Assembly: GCA_003216715.1 (NCBI GenBank)
Contig: QCIK01000008.1
Span: 19,606-83,605, forward strand
Length of the DNA stretch: 64,000 bases
Reading direction: 5' to 3'
Origin: Prochlorococcus sp. AG-402-L09
GTDB taxonomy: Bacteria > Cyanobacteriota > Cyanobacteriia > PCC-6307 > Cyanobiaceae
Part shown: positions 32,456-43,282 of the stretch, piece after piece
Position numbering within the stretch: position 1 is the stretch's first letter
Layout of the letters: the number at the start of each line of letters is the position of its first letter
Translations under genes and position numbers: made by a program
The notes under the pieces: generated by a model
Told to the model about the DNA's origin: nothing
The model's database searches: none
Seen by the model: only the letters and a program-made list of their open reading frames with translations

Positions 32456-33463
32456 TTAATGCCCAGCATCTTCAAGCTGTTGGGCAATTTTTTTTAAAAT
32501 TGAAATATCAGCTTTTTGATTTTGACATTTTTCACTTAATTCTTGTCTCAATATTTTTGCATTAGGTATATTTTCAATTAGATTTAAAATATGTTTTGAA
32601 ATTTGCCAAAGACGTCCATTATTGTCTAAATGTTTTTGAGCAAAAGGAATAACTTTCTTAATTATTTTTGATCTAGATAAATATTCTTCTTTATGTCCAA
32701 AAATAACAGAATCTATTTTTGTCCAGAGAAAGGGATGTGAGTATGCAGCTCTACCAACCATTGCTCCATCAAATATTTTTAGAGTTTTAATACAATCATT
32801 TATTGAATTTATTCCACCGTTAAGTTCAATAATTAATTTAGGTCTTTTGTTTTTTAATTGTTCAACTCTTTCATATTGAAGAGGAGGAATTGTTCGATTT
32901 TCTTTTGGATTTAATCCATTTAGCCAAGCTTTTCTTGCATGAATTATAAATCTTTCCGCTCCTGCAACTGAACAATTATCAACAAATTCCATAAGGTAAT
33001 TATCATTGTCGAGATTATCAATACCAAGTCTGTGTTTTACTGTTATTGGGATATTGCATGATTTTTTCATTTTCTCAATACAGTTGGCGACTATTTTTGG
33101 TTTGCCCATAAGGCAAGCTCCAAAATTGCCTGATTTTACTTTTGAACTTGGACAGCCAATATTTAAATTAATTTCGTCATAACCCCATTCTTCAGCCATT
33201 TGTGCTGCTTCAGCTAGAAGATTAGGATTGTCACCTCCAAGTTGAATGGAAATGGGATGTTCAATTTCATCAAAATCTAATAATTTATTTCTATTTTTGC
33301 TGTAATGAAGAGCTTGGGCGACAATCATTTCCGTATATAAAAGAGATTTTTTGGTGATTTGACGCATAAGCACACGAAAATGCCTATCTGTACAATCCAT
33401 CATTGGCGCAATGCTTAATCGGTAGTTAGCTAATTCATTTGTTTTCAAAGAGTTGGAAATCAT
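32456..33463 (-). CDS. dusA: tRNA-dihydrouridine synthase, DusA type
   Basis: Flavoenzyme that reduces uridines of the tRNA D-loop. 335 residues. Motifs: SIAPMMDCTDRHFRVLMR (FMN binding), YDEINLNIGCPSSKVKSGNF with the catalytic cysteine of the family in GCPS-KV--G-FGACL, and FIIHARKAWL. The MDxTDRHFR pattern and HARKAWL favour DusA (U20/U20a) over DusB/DusC. It converges on the RRM gene, whose terminator lies in its last codons. Confidence 0.9.
   Translation of the reverse strand: MISNSLKTNELANYRLSIAPMMDCTDRHFRVLMRQITKKSLLYTEMIVAQALHYSKNRNKLLDFDEIEHPISIQLGGDNPNLLAEAAQMAEEWGYDEINLNIGCPSSKVKSGNFGACLMGKPKIVANCIEKMKKSCNIPITVKHRLGIDNLDNDNYLMEFVDNCSVAGAERFIIHARKAWLNGLNPKENRTIPPLQYERVEQLKNKRPKLIIELNGGINSINDCIKTLKIFDGAMVGRAAYSHPFLWTKIDSVIFGHKEEYLSRSKIIKKVIPFAQKHLDNNGRLWQISKHILNLIENIPNAKILRQELSEKCQNQKADISILKKIAQQLEDAGH
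32461..32495 (+). terminator. Intrinsic terminator of the RRM gene, inside the end of dusA
   Basis: GCCCAGCA (32461-32468) pairs with TGTTGGGC (32478-32485), eight pairs including one G-T, followed by AA and a run of eight T. It terminates the plus-strand RRM transcript. The same bases encode the last residues of the convergent dusA gene, so the two genes share this sequence. Confidence 0.8.
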
Positions 33464-33536
33464 TTTTTTATAAATTAATTTTTTTCAACTTTTAAAGAGT
33501 AAATTTTATTAATATTGATTAAATGGACAAATTTCT

Positions 33537-34022
33537 TTGAACCGTAGATTTTTAATGATTGGATTTATAAATAGTCTATTGGGTTTTACTATCAAACCAA
33601 AAAGGGCATTTGCTGTAACTAAACCTATGAGTAACTATAAAACTTTAACGGATGCAGAATGGGAAAATCGGTTATCCAAAGAAGCTTTTTACGTTTTGCG
33701 CAAGGAAGGAACAGAGAGGCCGTTTTCAAGTTCCTTGAATGATGAAAAAAGGAAAGGAACTTTTTCTTGTGCAGGCTGTGGATTTGCTTTATTCTCTTCA
33801 AAAACAAAATTTGACAGTGGAACAGGCTGGCCAAGCTTTTTTGATCACTTACCTGATGCAATCGAAACAAAAACAGATTTCAAATTAATCGTTCCTAGAA
33901 CTGAATATCATTGTCGTCGTTGTGGTGGGCATCAAGGTCATGTATTTAATGATGGGCCAAGACCAACTGGTAAACGGTATTGCAATAATGGGGTCGCTCT
34001 TGAATTTGAAGCAGATTCTTAA
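33537..34022 (+). CDS. msrB: Peptide-methionine (R)-S-oxide reductase, exported
   Basis: 161 residues from a TTG. The N-terminus is signal-like, with NRRFLMIGF and a predicted cleavage after KRAFA, so the enzyme may act in the periplasm or lumen. The MsrB domain has the two zinc CxxC pairs (CAGCG and CRRCG), GTGWPSFFDHL, and the catalytic cysteine in GKRYCNNGVALEF. It repairs R-form methionine sulfoxide using thioredoxin. Divergent from dusA over 73 bases. Confidence 0.92.
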   Translation: MNRRFLMIGFINSLLGFTIKPKRAFAVTKPMSNYKTLTDAEWENRLSKEAFYVLRKEGTERPFSSSLNDEKRKGTFSCAGCGFALFSSKTKFDSGTGWPSFFDHLPDAIETKTDFKLIVPRTEYHCRRCGGHQGHVFNDGPRPTGKRYCNNGVALEFEADS

Positions 34023-34113
34023 ATGATTTTCATACCATCAAATAGGTGTGGGCTTCCGTAGCTTGTACAAAAAACCCTTTGCTATCAACATGTACTAATT
34101 GCTAAAAAACTAT

Positions 34114-34893
34114 ATGAATTCAGACGTTCCCTCTTCAGAACATGAATTATCTCAGGATGGTTCATTAGAAAATGACTCTAATGATAATCCTGTAAGTTCC
34201 AATACAAGTAATGAATCATCTAAGCAGGGTGACTTCGCGGATAATCGTGCAGAAGAGTCTCAAGAGAAGAATGAATCTATTGATAAAAGCCATGAACAAT
34301 CGTCAACGACATCCGATCCAAATATTAAAGTTGCAGATACTGAATCAAGATTACAGCAACTAGAAAAAGAGCATGAAAACCTCAACAGCCAATATATGAG
34401 AATAGCTGCTGATTTTGATAATTTTCGAAAGCGGCAGTCTCGTGATCAGGATGATCTAAAAATTCAACTTACTTGCAGCACTATTAGTGAAATTCTTCCT
34501 ATTGTGGATAACTTCGAAAGAGCAAGACAGCAATTAAACCCTGAAGGTGAAGAAGCTCAAGCACTGCATAGAAGTTATCAAGGACTTTATAAGCAACTAG
34601 TTGAAGTGCTGAAGCAATTAGGTGTTTCTCCAATGCGTGTTGTCGATCAACCGTTTGATCCCTCCTTGCATGAGGCTGTGATGAGAGAACCAAGTGAAGA
34701 GAAAGCCGAAGATATTGTCACAGAAGAATTACAGAGGGGTTATCACTTGAATGGACGCGTTTTAAGACATGCTTTGGTAAAAGTTTCTATGGGACCAGGA
34801 TCCAAACCTATTAAAGAAGAAATGTCAGACAAAACTGCTACTAATCAAGAACTAAATGAAGCTTCAGATGCCTCAACTAAAGATGAGAATTAA
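34114..34893 (+). CDS. grpE: GrpE nucleotide-exchange factor
   Basis: Releases ADP from DnaK in the Hsp70 cycle. 259 residues if started at the ATG at 34114; an in-frame TTG at 34099 would add five residues and cannot be excluded. The first 75 residues are a Ser/Asn/Glu-rich disordered region, followed by a coiled coil and the conserved core [24 protein letters not shown] and LLVxxG-type end [11 protein letters not shown]. dnaJ starts 44 bases downstream, so the chaperone partners form a unit; dnaK is not here. Confidence 0.93.
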   Translation: MNSDVPSSEHELSQDGSLENDSNDNPVSSNTSNESSKQGDFADNRAEESQEKNESIDKSHEQSSTTSDPNIKVADTESRLQQLEKEHENLNSQYMRIAADFDNFRKRQSRDQDDLKIQLTCSTISEILPIVDNFERARQQLNPEGEEAQALHRSYQGLYKQLVEVLKQLGVSPMRVVDQPFDPSLHEAVMREPSEEKAEDIVTEELQRGYHLNGRVLRHALVKVSMGPGSKPIKEEMSDKTATNQELNEASDASTKDEN

Positions 34894-34937
34894 ATACATG
34901 GTGATCGAAAAGGAAATGAATTTGTTTAAATGGACTA

Positions 34938-36071
34938 ATGGCTGATTTTTACGAACTTTTGGGTGTCAGTAGAGATGCTGATGCTGACACATTAAAAAGA
35001 GCTTATAGACAACAAGCTCGTAAATATCATCCTGACGTGAATAAGGAAGCTGGTGCTGAGGAAAAGTTTAAAGAAATAGGTAAAGCATATGAAGTTTTAA
35101 GTGATTCTCAAAAACGATCTCGTTATGACCAATTTGGAGAAGCTGGACTAGGTGGAGCCGCTGGTATGCCAGATATGGGAGACATGGGTGGCTTTGCAGA
35201 TTTATTCGAGACCTTTTTTAATGGATTTGGCGGCTCTGGATCTCCAGGAGGTCCTCGGCCTCAAAGACGTGGACCTCAGCAGGGGGACGATTTACGATAC
35301 GACCTCACGATTGATTTTGATAAAGCCATTTTTGGACAAGAAAAAGAAATTAAGGTTCCACATTTAGAAACTTGTGATGTTTGTCGAGGCACTGGTGCAA
35401 AAAAAGGAACAGGACCTGTTACTTGCTCCACCTGTGGAGGCGCTGGTCAAGTCAGAAGAGCGACTCGTACTCCCTTTGGAAGTTTTACTCAAGTTGCTGA
35501 ATGTCCAACCTGTGGAGGCAGTGGACAAGTTATTAAAGATCCATGTAACGCCTGTGGAGGAAAAGGTGTTAAACAAGTAAGAAAACAATTAAGAATTAAT
35601 ATTCCTGCTGGAGTTGATAGTGGAACACGTCTAAGAGTTTCAGGAGAGGGTAATGCTGGACTGAAAGGTGGTCCATCTGGAGATTTATATGTATTTTTAA
35701 AGGTTAAAAATCATCCAAACCTTAAGAGAGATGGTTTAACCATTTTATCAGAAGTGAACATTAGTTATCTACAGGCAATTTTAGGAGATACTATTGAAAT
35801 AGATACTGTAGATGGTCCTACTAAGTTGCAAATCCCAGTAGGAACTCAACCTAATTCTATCTTAAATTTAGAAAACAAAGGAGTTCCAAAACTAGGTAAT
35901 CCTGTCGCAAGAGGAAATCATCAAGTCTCAGTAAAGATTAAATTACCTACGAAATTATCTGATTCTGAAAGAAATTTATTAGAAGAATTAGCCGGATATT
36001 ACTCTGCACGTGGACCTCAACATCATTATCATAAAAGTGGATTATTCACTAAGCTATTTGGCAAAAGATAG
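34938..36071 (+). CDS. dnaJ: Chaperone DnaJ
   Basis: 377 residues, full-length type I J-protein. J domain at residues 1-70 with the HPD motif in [11 protein letters not shown]; Gly/Phe-rich linker after residue 75; four zinc motifs [24 protein letters not shown] and CNACGGKG; then the substrate-binding C-terminus. It delivers substrates to DnaK. The next gene begins in its stop codon (TAGTG, one shared base). Confidence 0.96.
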   Translation: MADFYELLGVSRDADADTLKRAYRQQARKYHPDVNKEAGAEEKFKEIGKAYEVLSDSQKRSRYDQFGEAGLGGAAGMPDMGDMGGFADLFETFFNGFGGSGSPGGPRPQRRGPQQGDDLRYDLTIDFDKAIFGQEKEIKVPHLETCDVCRGTGAKKGTGPVTCSTCGGAGQVRRATRTPFGSFTQVAECPTCGGSGQVIKDPCNACGGKGVKQVRKQLRINIPAGVDSGTRLRVSGEGNAGLKGGPSGDLYVFLKVKNHPNLKRDGLTILSEVNISYLQAILGDTIEIDTVDGPTKLQIPVGTQPNSILNLENKGVPKLGNPVARGNHQVSVKIKLPTKLSDSERNLLEELAGYYSARGPQHHYHKSGLFTKLFGKR

Positions 36072-36310
36072 TGGAAAAAAATGTATCAATAGATCATTAT
36101 TTAGATTTATGCGGTCTTGCTTGTCCAATTAATTTTGTTAAATGCTGTTTGGCTTTGGAAAATTTATCTTTAGATGAAGTTTTAACTGTGGATTTAGACT
36201 TAGGTGAATCTGAAGAGAGTGTTACATACGGATTAGAAGAGAAGGGTTATACAGTAAAAATACTGAATAAAAGCTCTGAAAAGGTAACTTTGATAATCTC
36301 GAGTGAATAA
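36071..36310 (+). CDS. TusA-family sulfur carrier protein
   Basis: 79 residues from a GTG overlapping the dnaJ stop by one base. The TusA/SirA signature LCGLACPINFVKCCLAL is intact, including the reactive cysteine in CGxxCP that carries sulfur as persulfide. Relatives pass sulfur for tRNA thiolation or other sulfur transfer. The 3' end overlaps the rsgA start by eight bases. Confidence 0.85.
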   Translation: MEKNVSIDHYLDLCGLACPINFVKCCLALENLSLDEVLTVDLDLGESEESVTYGLEEKGYTVKILNKSSEKVTLIISSE

Positions 36311-37247
36311 AAATAAATTTAAGAATGTAAAAGGTATTGTTGTTGCACTTAAGGCAAATTTTTTAATTGTAGAAATCGATAATCATGATTTAAAAAAAAA
36401 TTCATTGGAGCAATTTTCAGAAAAAACTAGATTGCTTTGTACGCGAAGAAGTAAATTAGATTATCAAGGCTTGTTTATAGATGTAGGTGATATCGTTTTT
36501 GTTGAATCCATAGATTATAAAAATAAACGAGCTGTAATTTTTGAAGTAGAGCCCCGAAAAAGTTTTTTAAAACGTCCAGCAGTAGCAAACGTTACATTAG
36601 TTGCTATTTGCATATCAGTTAAAGAGCCTTTATTTGATATTGAGCAAGCAAGCCGATTTTTATTAACAGCTGAAAGTGCAAATATAAAACCTTTGATAAT
36701 TTTAACTAAAATAGATTTAATTCCAAAAAATTATTTGAGTTTATATGTAAATAAATTAAAAAATTGGGGTTATGATTGTATTTCAATATCTATCAAGAAT
36801 TCTCAAGGAATTGATTTGCTAATTAAACAATTTAGAGAAACAAAATTAACCGTACTTGCCGGTCCCTCAGGAGTAGGAAAAACAAGTTTAATCAATCATT
36901 TAATTCCAAAGGTTGAACTGCCTACTTCATCTGTTTCAAAAAAATTAAAGAGAGGTACACACACAACCAGACATGTCGAACTTTTTGCAATTGGAAATGG
37001 ATCTCTTCTTGCTGATACTCCAGGGTTTAATCGTCCTGAAATTATATGTGACCCAGCTAGCTTTGCTTATTTGTTTCCTGAGTTTCGAGCGCAGTTAACT
37101 AAGTCTCAATGTAAATTTCGTAATTGTTTGCATAGAGATGAGCCTGGATGTGTAATTAATAAAGATCTCGAAAGATATTCTTTTTATCGTGACAATCTTG
37201 AGGAACTGATTAATTCTCATCTCCCATACCAGGGAGGTTCAGCTTGA
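36303..37247 (+). CDS. rsgA: Ribosome small-subunit-dependent GTPase A
   Basis: Assists late maturation of the 30S subunit. 314 residues from a GTG inside the previous gene. An OB-fold is followed by the circularly permuted GTPase: the G4 motif TKIDL comes before the P-loop [16 protein letters not shown], then DTPGF. The C-terminal zinc site is [14 protein letters not shown]. The last 38 bases overlap the convergent YbaB gene. Confidence 0.94.
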   Translation: MNKNKFKNVKGIVVALKANFLIVEIDNHDLKKNSLEQFSEKTRLLCTRRSKLDYQGLFIDVGDIVFVESIDYKNKRAVIFEVEPRKSFLKRPAVANVTLVAICISVKEPLFDIEQASRFLLTAESANIKPLIILTKIDLIPKNYLSLYVNKLKNWGYDCISISIKNSQGIDLLIKQFRETKLTVLAGPSGVGKTSLINHLIPKVELPTSSVSKKLKRGTHTTRHVELFAIGNGSLLADTPGFNRPEIICDPASFAYLFPEFRAQLTKSQCKFRNCLHRDEPGCVINKDLERYSFYRDNLEELINSHLPYQGGSA

Positions 37248-37557
37248 ATCCACCGGTTAAATCTTCCATTCGCTCTTTCATTGTCGAAGTAGATGCTTCG
37301 TGGGCGGATTGCATAGCATCCAGTATTGCTTCTTCGATTATCTCTTTTTCTTCAGACAGAAGTGATTGATCAATTTCTATTCGTAAAGGCTTTTGATTAC
37401 CTGACATCCATATTTTTGCTCGATTGTCATTATTTGCTCCTTCTATTTCCAAAACCTCAAGCTCTTCTTGAAGTTTTTGAGCATTCTGCTGAATTTGTTG
37501 TGCTTTTTTAAAAGCCTCAGTGAGTTGTCCAAAATTTGGTAGTCCGAATCCAGCCAT
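37210..37557 (-). CDS. YbaB/EbfC nucleoid-associated protein
   Basis: 115 residues with the family pattern [20 protein letters not shown] segment ([20 protein letters not shown]), a central strand [15 protein letters not shown] and a C-terminal LPGMG. The family forms DNA-binding dimers that shape the nucleoid and affect expression. It starts 37 bases from murB on the same strand and overlaps the end of rsgA by 38 bases, so the 3' ends of both genes are shared on opposite strands. Confidence 0.9.
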   Translation of the reverse strand: MAGFGLPNFGQLTEAFKKAQQIQQNAQKLQEELEVLEIEGANNDNRAKIWMSGNQKPLRIEIDQSLLSEEKEIIEEAILDAMQSAHEASTSTMKERMEDLTGGFKLNLPGMGDEN

Positions 37558-37594
37558 GAGAATTTCCTATTGTTCTTGATCTTAGGGTTTAAAT

Positions 37595-38470
37595 TTAAAA
37601 GCCACATAGTTTGACTTCTGTTTCTAACAAGATTCCATAAGCATTAAAAACCCTTTTTTGGATATATTTAATCAACTCTCTTACGTCAAAAGAGGAAGCT
37701 TTGTTTGCGTTAATTATAAAATTTGAATGTATTTTGGATATTTCAGCTCCACCTAAACGAAAACCTTTTAAACCAAGTTCTTCAATTAGCCTTGCAGCTT
37801 TCAAAGGTTCAGGATTACGAAAAACACTACCGCAGGTTTGAGCTTTATAAGGTTGAGTTCTTAAGCGATGATTTAGATTGTCATTTGTGATTTGTCGAAT
37901 TTTTTCTACATCACCAGATACCAGCTTGAGTCGAGCAGATACGACAATTAAATTTTCATGTTGAAGAAGACTGTATCGGTATCCAAAATTGAGATCTTTT
38001 CTTTTGATAATTTTGTATTCACCTGTCAAAGATATCGTTGTAACACTCTCAAGTAATTGAGATATGCAATGTTCTTGTGCTCCTGCATTCATAACTACTG
38101 CTCCTCCAATAGTTCCTGGTATTCCTACGGCCCATTCGAGTCCCTGCAGTCCGTTTGCAGCAGCTTTTCTGGCCAAAGTCGGAAGCATTTCTCCGCCTAG
38201 GACTTCGATAATTCCATTGCTTTTATCAATTTGAATTCCTTTAAAATTACGCATACATAGGCTCAAACCCTCAATTCCTTGATCATTGATTAAAAGATTT
38301 GATCCAGCACCAAAGATATGGCAGGGAATGTTTTTCTTATTGATCCAATTAATTAAATATTTAATTTCTTCATTATTTTTTGGTTGAGCGATCCATTCTG
38401 CAGGCCCCCCTATTCTCCAAGTTGTAAAATTTGATAAGGATATATTTTGTTCTAATTTAATTGATTTCAT
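37595..38470 (-). CDS. murB: UDP-N-acetylenolpyruvoylglucosamine reductase
   Basis: Reduces UDP-GlcNAc-enolpyruvate to UDP-MurNAc with FAD and NADPH. 291 residues. Motifs: NFTTWRIGGPAEWIAQP, GAGSNLLINDQGI (FAD binding), GIPGTIGGAVVMNAGA, YRYSLLQ and the catalytic serine region CGSVFRNPE. It begins three bases after murC on the same strand, so consecutive peptidoglycan steps are coupled. Confidence 0.95.
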   Translation of the reverse strand: MKSIKLEQNISLSNFTTWRIGGPAEWIAQPKNNEEIKYLINWINKKNIPCHIFGAGSNLLINDQGIEGLSLCMRNFKGIQIDKSNGIIEVLGGEMLPTLARKAAANGLQGLEWAVGIPGTIGGAVVMNAGAQEHCISQLLESVTTISLTGEYKIIKRKDLNFGYRYSLLQHENLIVVSARLKLVSGDVEKIRQITNDNLNHRLRTQPYKAQTCGSVFRNPEPLKAARLIEELGLKGFRLGGAEISKIHSNFIINANKASSFDVRELIKYIQKRVFNAYGILLETEVKLCGF

Positions 38471-38473
38471 TTA

Positions 38474-39958
38474 TTAAGCGGCTAAATTAATTTTGCTTGA
38501 ATTATTATCGATTAACTCTAAAAATAGATTTTCACATATTAAATTAATATCTCCTGCACCCATAATTAAAATCAAGTCTTTTTCAATTGTTTTTTCTTTT
38601 ATTAGCTTTATCAATTTTTCATTATTGTCTGGAGTATATATTTCTAGATTTGGTTTTAATCTTTTCAACTCATATTCAATAATCTTATTGTTTATTCCTT
38701 CAATCTCATCTTCTCCTGCAGAGTAAATTGGCGCTATGAATACTAAATCAGAGTTGCTAAGACTCTTTGCAAATTCTTTTTGAAATTGTTTAGTTCTAGT
38801 ATATCGATGTGGTTGAAATATAGTGACTAATCTATTAGGTGATATTTTTGAAAAATTATTTTTTGTCTTAATTATAGTTGATGCAATTGATATTGAAGCA
38901 TCAATTTCACTTGGATGATGAGCATAATCTTCAATTATTAATCTATTTTTCCATAATCCTTTATAGTCAAATCTTCTTGACGGAAGTTGTAAATGGTCAA
39001 TTCCTTTTTTTATATCCTTAAAAGGAATGCCAGCAACTCTACACGCAGCTATCGCAGCTACGGAATTACTTAAATTGTGAATTCCTGGAACAGGTATTTT
39101 GATGATATCTATAAATTTTTCTTGTTCATAATAATCTGCAATAATTTCACACCCATTTGATTTTTTTGGAATAAGTGCAAAATCCATATTACTAATTTTT
39201 TGTGTTGAAAACCATTTAGAAACTTCTATATTATTTCTAATATTTTGACAGTCAAAATTACTAATCAAGATTTTACAATTTTGAGCAAATTGATTCATTG
39301 TCTTTATTAAATCTGCTAGATTTATATAATGATCAACATGCTCAAAATCTATATTATTTATTATACCAATATTAGGATTAAATCTAACTAATGTTCCATC
39401 TGATTCATCAGCCTCTGCTATTAATAATTCACTATTACTATAATTATAGTTTTTTTTGTAAAGAGGTACTACACCACCAATTATAGCTGTTGGATTTCTT
39501 TTTGCATAAGAACATAATGTTGCAATGTAAGTACTTGTTGTTGTTTTGCCATGTGATCCTGAGATGATTATTGATTTCTTTTGCTCAATTAAAAAGGCTA
39601 AAACTTCAGAACGGTGTTGGATTTTTAAATTATATTTTTTTGCTTTACATAATTCTAAATTATTTTCACGAATCGCTGAACTTTTAACAATTAATATATT
39701 TGTTCCATGAATTTTAAAAATTTCTTCAATATTAGATTCTTCTTGAGTTTCAAAGATATGTACTTGGTTTCCTGCTAATTCTTGTAAAGCTTGGCTTTGT
39801 TTTCGGTCAGAACCAGAGATGGAATATCCATTTTTAGCCAGAATCATTGCTAGAGCAGACATACCAATACCTCCAATTCCAATAAAATGGATATGTGATG
39901 GCAGGTGTTGTAACTTCTTCAATTTCGCTTCAGTGTCGAGTGAAAGATAACTCTTCAT
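38474..39958 (-). CDS. murC: UDP-N-acetylmuramate-L-alanine ligase
   Basis: Adds L-alanine to UDP-MurNAc using ATP. 494 residues. The N-terminal Rossmann motif is [17 protein letters not shown]; the ATP loop is [23 protein letters not shown] and [10 protein letters not shown] are typical of Mur ligases. With murB it forms a two-gene unit, divergent from gap2 across 149 bases. Confidence 0.95.
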   Translation of the reverse strand: MKSYLSLDTEAKLKKLQHLPSHIHFIGIGGIGMSALAMILAKNGYSISGSDRKQSQALQELAGNQVHIFETQEESNIEEIFKIHGTNILIVKSSAIRENNLELCKAKKYNLKIQHRSEVLAFLIEQKKSIIISGSHGKTTTSTYIATLCSYAKRNPTAIIGGVVPLYKKNYNYSNSELLIAEADESDGTLVRFNPNIGIINNIDFEHVDHYINLADLIKTMNQFAQNCKILISNFDCQNIRNNIEVSKWFSTQKISNMDFALIPKKSNGCEIIADYYEQEKFIDIIKIPVPGIHNLSNSVAAIAACRVAGIPFKDIKKGIDHLQLPSRRFDYKGLWKNRLIIEDYAHHPSEIDASISIASTIIKTKNNFSKISPNRLVTIFQPHRYTRTKQFQKEFAKSLSNSDLVFIAPIYSAGEDEIEGINNKIIEYELKRLKPNLEIYTPDNNEKLIKLIKEKTIEKDLILIMGAGDINLICENLFLELIDNNSSKINLAA

Positions 39959-40107
39959 CTATCTAGAGGCACATTTTTTAAAGAATTAGAGAGTTTTTCT
40001 ACTTTTTATTTCCTTAACGCTTCAATTATTTTTCAAAATGCACAGAAAATGATCATCGTTCTGTATGATCAGCGGCCAGTAGCTTATGCGGTTTTACCGT
40101 TTTTGAA

Positions 40108-41130
40108 ATGACTTTGCGTGTTGCGATTAATGGATTCGGAAGAATTGGACGCAATTTTATGCGTTGTTGGTTGAGTAGGGGCGCTAATACAAATATTGAA
40201 GTAGTCGGTATTAACGTCACTTCTGATCCAAAGACTTGTGCTCACTTGCTCAAATATGACTCTATTTTGGGTGCCATAAACAATGCTGAAATTTCACATA
40301 CAGATGATACTTTTCAGATAAATGGTAAAACGATCAAGTGTTATTCAGATAGAAACCCGTTAAATCTTCCTTGGAAAGAGTGGGGAATTGATCTAGTAAT
40401 CGAGTCAACAGGTGTGTTTAATACAGATGTTGGTGCGAGTAAGCATTTACAAGTTGGAGCGAAGAAGGTCATTCTTACAGCACCAGGAAAGGGTGACGGT
40501 GTAGGGACTTATGTGGTTGGTGTTAATGCTGATAGTTACTCTCACGAAGATTTTGATATTTTGAGCAATGCTAGTTGCACCACTAATTGTTTAGCTCCGA
40601 TTGTAAAAGTTTTAGATCAAAAGTTGGGTATCAATAAAGGTCTTATGACCACAATTCATAGTTATACGGGAGACCAAAGAATCTTAGATAATGCGCATCG
40701 TGATTTACGTCGTGCAAGAGCTGCCGCAATGAATTTGGTCCCTACTTCTACTGGAGCGGCAAAAGCTGTTGCACTTGTTTATCCAGAAATGAAAGGGAAA
40801 TTAACTGGTATTGCTATGAGAGTTCCTACTCCTAATGTTTCTGCAGTTGATTTGGTTTTTGAATCAAGTCGTGAAACTAGTGCTGAAGAGGTAAACGCTT
40901 TATTGAAAACAGCTTCTCAGGGTGAAATGAAAGGAATCATTAAATATGGGGATTTGCCTCTTGTTTCTACTGATTACGCTGGCACAAATGAATCAACCAT
41001 TGTTGATGAAGCTTTAACAATGTGCATTGATAACAATTTGGTGAAAGTTTTAGCTTGGTATGACAATGAGTGGGGTTATAGCCAAAGGGTTGTGGATTTG
41101 GCAGAAATTGTTGCTAAAAAATGGAAATAA
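40108..41130 (+). CDS. gap2: Glyceraldehyde-3-phosphate dehydrogenase (plastid-like, Calvin cycle)
   Basis: 340 residues. N-terminal [20 protein letters not shown] binds NAD(P); the active-site cysteine is in [12 protein letters not shown] at about residue 154. The sequence [20 protein letters not shown] is typical of cyanobacterial Gap2 and plant GapA/B, which work in both photosynthetic and glycolytic directions. The upstream gap of 149 bases to murC contains AT-rich DNA but no clear regulator site that I can name. Confidence 0.94.
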   Translation: MTLRVAINGFGRIGRNFMRCWLSRGANTNIEVVGINVTSDPKTCAHLLKYDSILGAINNAEISHTDDTFQINGKTIKCYSDRNPLNLPWKEWGIDLVIESTGVFNTDVGASKHLQVGAKKVILTAPGKGDGVGTYVVGVNADSYSHEDFDILSNASCTTNCLAPIVKVLDQKLGINKGLMTTIHSYTGDQRILDNAHRDLRRARAAAMNLVPTSTGAAKAVALVYPEMKGKLTGIAMRVPTPNVSAVDLVFESSRETSAEEVNALLKTASQGEMKGIIKYGDLPLVSTDYAGTNESTIVDEALTMCIDNNLVKVLAWYDNEWGYSQRVVDLAEIVAKKWK

Positions 41131-41146
41131 TATATGAATCTAATAG

Positions 41147-42130
41147 TTAAAAATGTTTAAATATATTCGATTGTTCAAAATTAATTTCTTCTAGATTATC
41201 CCAGAAAATATTGGGTTTACCTTCTTTCATAAACCCAATAATTTTGGCAGTTTTTAATTTTTTTGACAAAGCTTCAGCCCATTTTTTAGGAAGACTCAAT
41301 ATTAATTCATAGTCCTCGCCCCCATAAAGCACCCAATCATCCCATGTAGAACCTTCTGGCCAGTCGGGATCTTTAAGAAGAGAATTTTTTGATAAAACCG
41401 CTTGGCAATTACTGCTGTGGCAAATTCCTCTAATTGATTCCACAAGACCATCGCTGCTATCGGTTCCTGCGGCTCTCCAGCTCGTTGATTTAGGTTTGCA
41501 CTCTATTAATGCATTTAGTGCTTCAATAGCTGGATATGGACGTTTATGGGAGTTTATAGCTCGAGTAATAAGCTGAGGACTTATTTGGACTTCACCTGGC
41601 AATTTTTCGGATGTTAAAAGCGCTAAACCTAACCTGCTTAATCCATGGATTCCAGTGCTAACAATGTAATCTCCTGGCAAAGCATTTCCTCTATGAAGTC
41701 TGGGCGGATTCATTTCTCCAATTGCAGTAATTGAAATCATTTTTAATTCTCCACAAGAGCAATCACCACCAATTATTTCTCCTCCAAATTCTTGCATTGC
41801 TTCCCACATCCCTTCATATAGATTCTCTACCCATTTCCAAGGTGTATTTGGTGGTAAAACAAGCCCAACATTAAAGGAGAGTATATTTTTTGAGCCGCTG
41901 CAAATAAGATCAGAGATATTTGTCGTTATACATTTCCAACCAATATCTTTAGCATTAGATATTTCTTCTGAAAAATGAATTTTCTCTACAAGTAAATCAG
42001 TGTTAATTAATAAACTTTTATTGCTTATATTTATTTCTGCAATATCATCATCTATTTGCCCATATCGCATAAATCTTTTTAAACGATTTAGCAATTCTAT
42101 TTCACCCAAATCCTTAATAGTAGTTGTCAC
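41147..42130 (-). CDS. thiL: Thiamine-monophosphate kinase
   Basis: Phosphorylates thiamine phosphate to thiamine diphosphate. 327 residues. The N-terminus has ELELIxRL-like GEIELLNRLKRF, DLLVEKIHF where substrate metal is bound, NISDLICSG, and GGDCSC for catalysis; the family's DSSDGL pattern is present as GTDSSDGLVESI. It lies 12 bases downstream of the cyclophilin gene and converges with gap2. Confidence 0.92.
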   Translation of the reverse strand: MTTTIKDLGEIELLNRLKRFMRYGQIDDDIAEINISNKSLLINTDLLVEKIHFSEEISNAKDIGWKCITTNISDLICSGSKNILSFNVGLVLPPNTPWKWVENLYEGMWEAMQEFGGEIIGGDCSCGELKMISITAIGEMNPPRLHRGNALPGDYIVSTGIHGLSRLGLALLTSEKLPGEVQISPQLITRAINSHKRPYPAIEALNALIECKPKSTSWRAAGTDSSDGLVESIRGICHSSNCQAVLSKNSLLKDPDWPEGSTWDDWVLYGGEDYELILSLPKKWAEALSKKLKTAKIIGFMKEGKPNIFWDNLEEINFEQSNIFKHF

Positions 42131-42142
42131 TTTAGTTGAAAT

Positions 42143-43219
42143 TTAAGCTTTAGTTTTTAGATTTTCTGAACCATTTAATACTTTAATTGCAATAATTTTG
42201 TCATCTACTCCAAGTTTATTTAATATTTCAGAACCTTCTATTACGTAGCCAAAAGCTGCGTTTCTTCCATCTATTAGATTACGTCCAGCTGGATTTAATT
42301 CAGCTTCATATAAGAAGAAGAAAAACTGAGATGAACCATCATTTAAATCTGTATCAGAGTGAGCCCAGCCAAGAGTTCCTAAAGTTGCGAAAGGAAGGAC
42401 TGGCGTTTCAGTGTAAAGGCCAACTTCCTCAAAAGTTTGTCCATAAAGTGTATCTTCAAAATTAGGAGTTCTGATTTCTAGTGGAACTCTTCTTAACTCA
42501 TTATTTTCAGGTTCTATATATCCAATTGCTTCTCCTTTTGGATCCCCAGTTTGAAGAATAAAAAATTCTTCAGCTCTATTAATTGGCAACCCATCGTAAA
42601 AACCTTTCAATGAAAGGTCTATAAATGCTCCAGCTGTTAAAGGAGCATTATAACCATCAATAATTGCACTCATATTTCCTTTTGATGTTTTTATTTCTAC
42701 ATTTGCTCTACCTAAAAGTCTTGGTAAATCGTCATATTCACTTGGTATTTTATATGGAAAGTTATTAGTGATTAATAGAGATTCTAAATCGTCAATTGTT
42801 TTTAAACTTTTACGTCTGACGTCAAGAAATGAGACTTTGTTTTTTTCGTTCGCTATTTGCCCTAATTCATCAAGCTCTTCTTTCAAATTGGAAAGAAGAT
42901 CAGATGCTTTGTCCTTATTTTCTTCAGGAATTGAGTCAAGAATTTGATTTTTTCTATTACTAACTAAGAACTGACTTCTTGAGGTGGCTTTGCTGATTGC
43001 TGACCATCTACTTCCTCGAAGATCGTCGCTGGTATCTTCCAGTTTGTTTTGTAATTCACGTAATTCTTTTTGGTCAATCGGTAAAGAATTCCTTAAGATT
43101 GCATATGGATCTTTTAGTCGATTTCCATTTGGAAGGCTTGCAACAGCAGGTTCAATCCACGGAGAGCTCAAAGAAAATAGGATTGTTATCAGGGCAAGAA
43201 TGCAAATCTTTTTTGCCAT
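42143..43219 (-). CDS. Lumenal/periplasmic cyclophilin-type peptidyl-prolyl isomerase
   Basis: 358 residues. A signal peptide spans about residues 1-27 (ILALITILFSLSSPW then VASLPNG). An N-terminal helical region to about residue 160 resembles that of plant CYP38/TLP40, and the cyclophilin domain follows with YNAPLTAGAFIDLSLKGFYD, ETPVLPFATLGTLGWAHS and SQFFFFL. CYP38 helps photosystem II assembly; such a role here is inference. It starts 63 bases divergently from efp. Confidence 0.85.
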   Translation of the reverse strand: MAKKICILALITILFSLSSPWIEPAVASLPNGNRLKDPYAILRNSLPIDQKELRELQNKLEDTSDDLRGSRWSAISKATSRSQFLVSNRKNQILDSIPEENKDKASDLLSNLKEELDELGQIANEKNKVSFLDVRRKSLKTIDDLESLLITNNFPYKIPSEYDDLPRLLGRANVEIKTSKGNMSAIIDGYNAPLTAGAFIDLSLKGFYDGLPINRAEEFFILQTGDPKGEAIGYIEPENNELRRVPLEIRTPNFEDTLYGQTFEEVGLYTETPVLPFATLGTLGWAHSDTDLNDGSSQFFFFLYEAELNPAGRNLIDGRNAAFGYVIEGSEILNKLGVDDKIIAIKVLNGSENLKTKA

Positions 43220-43282
43220 GTTAATTCTAAGTTTTGCATGACTTTCGCACAGACTTATGATCGATTGGTATCTTTTGTGTGA

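Noticed and set aside
32217..32459. Alternative frame in the glycine-rich RRM gene
   Set aside because: Shadow frame caused by the GC-rich Gly codons; the RRM frame is clearly the coding one.
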